From the NCBI GenBank assembly GCA_039621445.1, contig CP154955.1:61101564-61165563 (forward strand): a stretch of DNA of 64,000 bases, read 5' to 3'. The notes beneath the pieces are model-generated. The model ran no database searches, was not told where the DNA came from, and saw only the letters and a program-made list of their open reading frames with translations. The position numbers and the translations under genes were made by a program. Positions 63,000 to 64,000 of this stretch are shown piece by piece. Position 1 is the stretch's first letter. The number at the start of each line of letters is the position of its first letter. This stretch comes from Euglena gracilis. Its lineage: Eukaryota > Euglenida > Euglenophyceae > Euglenales.

Positions 63000-64000
63000 A
63001 AGGGAGCGACAGGGTCTCGAAATTTGTGCAACGTTGCATGTGGCATTTTTTTGACTTGCTCAGGTGAATGCCTGTTTTCCTACCCCCCCCCCAAATGCAA
63101 CTGGTTGTTCATATTTAAGTTTCTGAAAATCCCAAAGGTTGCTTATGTATATTGTTCTTATTTTCGAAACGTATGACATTTTTTATATGAAATTGCTTCA
63201 TAGCGTTCAATGTTGAGTTGCTCATAGTCAGGTGTTGCTTATAGCAAGGGGTCGCTGAGCTCTTATCCCTTTAGGGTAAGAGCGAAGCTTGCCCCTGTGG
63301 AAAAGGGGGGTCGAACCCCCCCTCCCCCCGCCCCCGCCCCCCCCCCGGTCCGAAAACCGCGTCTGAAACGGAAAAACGGAGTCTGAAAGTGGAAAAAGTG
63401 TACAAAATGTCCCAAATTGCAAACCCGGGTGATTCGGAAATTAGGAGTCCAGTCGCTCGCGACTGAAAAGAAAATTCCGGGAACGGGGCCGGGATCATGG
63501 CGATAATCCGCCGGTTCCCGAGACAAATCAGTCGGGAAAAAAATCCAAAAAAATCGAAAATTTATTGGCCCAAAATCATGTTTTTTGGCCTCCCGGACCT
63601 GGAAAAGGTGTTTTTGGGCCGAAAATGAGCGTTTTTCGACCCCCCGGCCCCCTGTTTTGGGCCTGAAACCAATGGACTTTGGGTCATTTTCGGGTCAAAA
63701 AAGTCGAAAAAATCGGAAATTTTTTTTGCCCGAAACGATGTACTTTGTCCTCCCGGACCCGGAAGGGCGGTTTTGAGCCGAAAATGAGCGTTTTGGACCC
63801 ACCTGCGCCCTATTAAGAGCTCAGCATTATTCAAAACCTGGTTAACCTGTCATTGACATTTCAGAAATAACTGTAAAATCTCTGAAAGTTACCGTTAATT
63901 GCAAGAGTGTAATTGGTCAATCATAACGTCAAATTTGCAATGCTAGTCTTTTCGGCCTTCCATTACATGCATGTCCCATTCAGAGCTCAGCATTATTCAA
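63000..64000. other. Non-coding end of the window
   Basis: Probably intron of P2. Contains the rearranged repeat (63,245-63,520), then two tandem copies of a unit with CCTCCCGGACC and GAAAATGAGCGTTTT (63,590-63,800). A GAGCTCAGCATTATTCAA word at 63,818 recurs at the very end (63,983), the start of a direct repeat cut off by the window edge. Confidence 0.55.
63245..63520 (-). repeat. Second copy of the repeat at 37,845, rearranged
   Basis: GCTGAGCTCTTATCCCTTTA, GGGTAAGAGCGAAGCTTGCC and GGAAAAGGGGGGTCGAACCC match 37,960-38,050 in reverse, while TCCAGTCGCTCGCGACTGAA and GCCGGGATCATGGCGATAAT match 37,870-37,935 in direct orientation. Confidence 0.55.

Overview
This is a eukaryotic nuclear window with no bacterial-type gene organisation. 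Short GC-rich, G/C-ending coding exons of about 33-280 bp float in very long non-coding stretches. Those stretches are dominated by homopolymer runs (CCCCC/GGGGG, A and T runs), microsatellites and several families of short dispersed repeats. I found no rRNA, tRNA, CRISPR array, operon or complete intact long ORF, and most long open frames here are low-complexity artefacts.

The main recognisable content is one gene on the minus strand, spread over roughly 38.7 kb down to 5.8 kb and possibly starting near 41.6 kb. Read in order, its exons give an extracellular region, one transmembrane helix with a juxtamembrane RDN..APK.P motif, a class III adenylate cyclase catalytic domain (FTDIQ, LWATIPDVM, YEVK, TIGDSFM, DYYG..VN.AAR.ES..GGQ, then GRTFPPLRLD) and a C-terminal tail with CERLHV. 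This is the architecture of the receptor-type adenylate cyclases of kinetoplastids, here cut into about 20 exons. I infer an intron-rich euglenozoan (diplonemid or euglenid-like), because kinetoplastids have almost no introns. That assignment rests on the cyclase only. The segment of the cyclase core between TIGDSFM and DYYG is not visible, and several catalytic-domain junctions do not fit GT-AG splicing.

From about 43.6 kb the coding strand switches to plus. A first plus-strand gene (P1, about 43.6-48.7 kb) has phase-compatible exons at its 5' end and hydrophobic segments, but I do not recognise it. A second (P2) has a 92-codon exon starting with ATG at 50,345 and a second exon at 62,851; the 12.2-kb intron between them holds a block of foreign-looking sequence. 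The 41.7-43.6 kb interval is a divergent strand switch.

The P2 intron block (about 51.4-61.95 kb) contains a 5'-truncated, frame-broken non-LTR retrotransposon fragment (RNase H domain and degenerate zinc knuckle). Arrays of a degenerate ~40-bp repeat flank it on both sides. The block also holds a three-copy ~750-bp direct repeat, an ~82-bp tandem repeat marked by TCGTACGA palindromes, and C-rich and A-rich low-complexity tracts. Inverted copies of one sequence lie near its two ends.

Elsewhere the introns carry a MITE-like family with CAGGCTTCTTTTTAA termini, two other families built from C-run/G-run arms around a C(TTCG)G-type hairpin core, interstitial CCCCTAA arrays bracketing a 116-bp tandem repeat at 19.6-20.7 kb, and several perfect hairpins.
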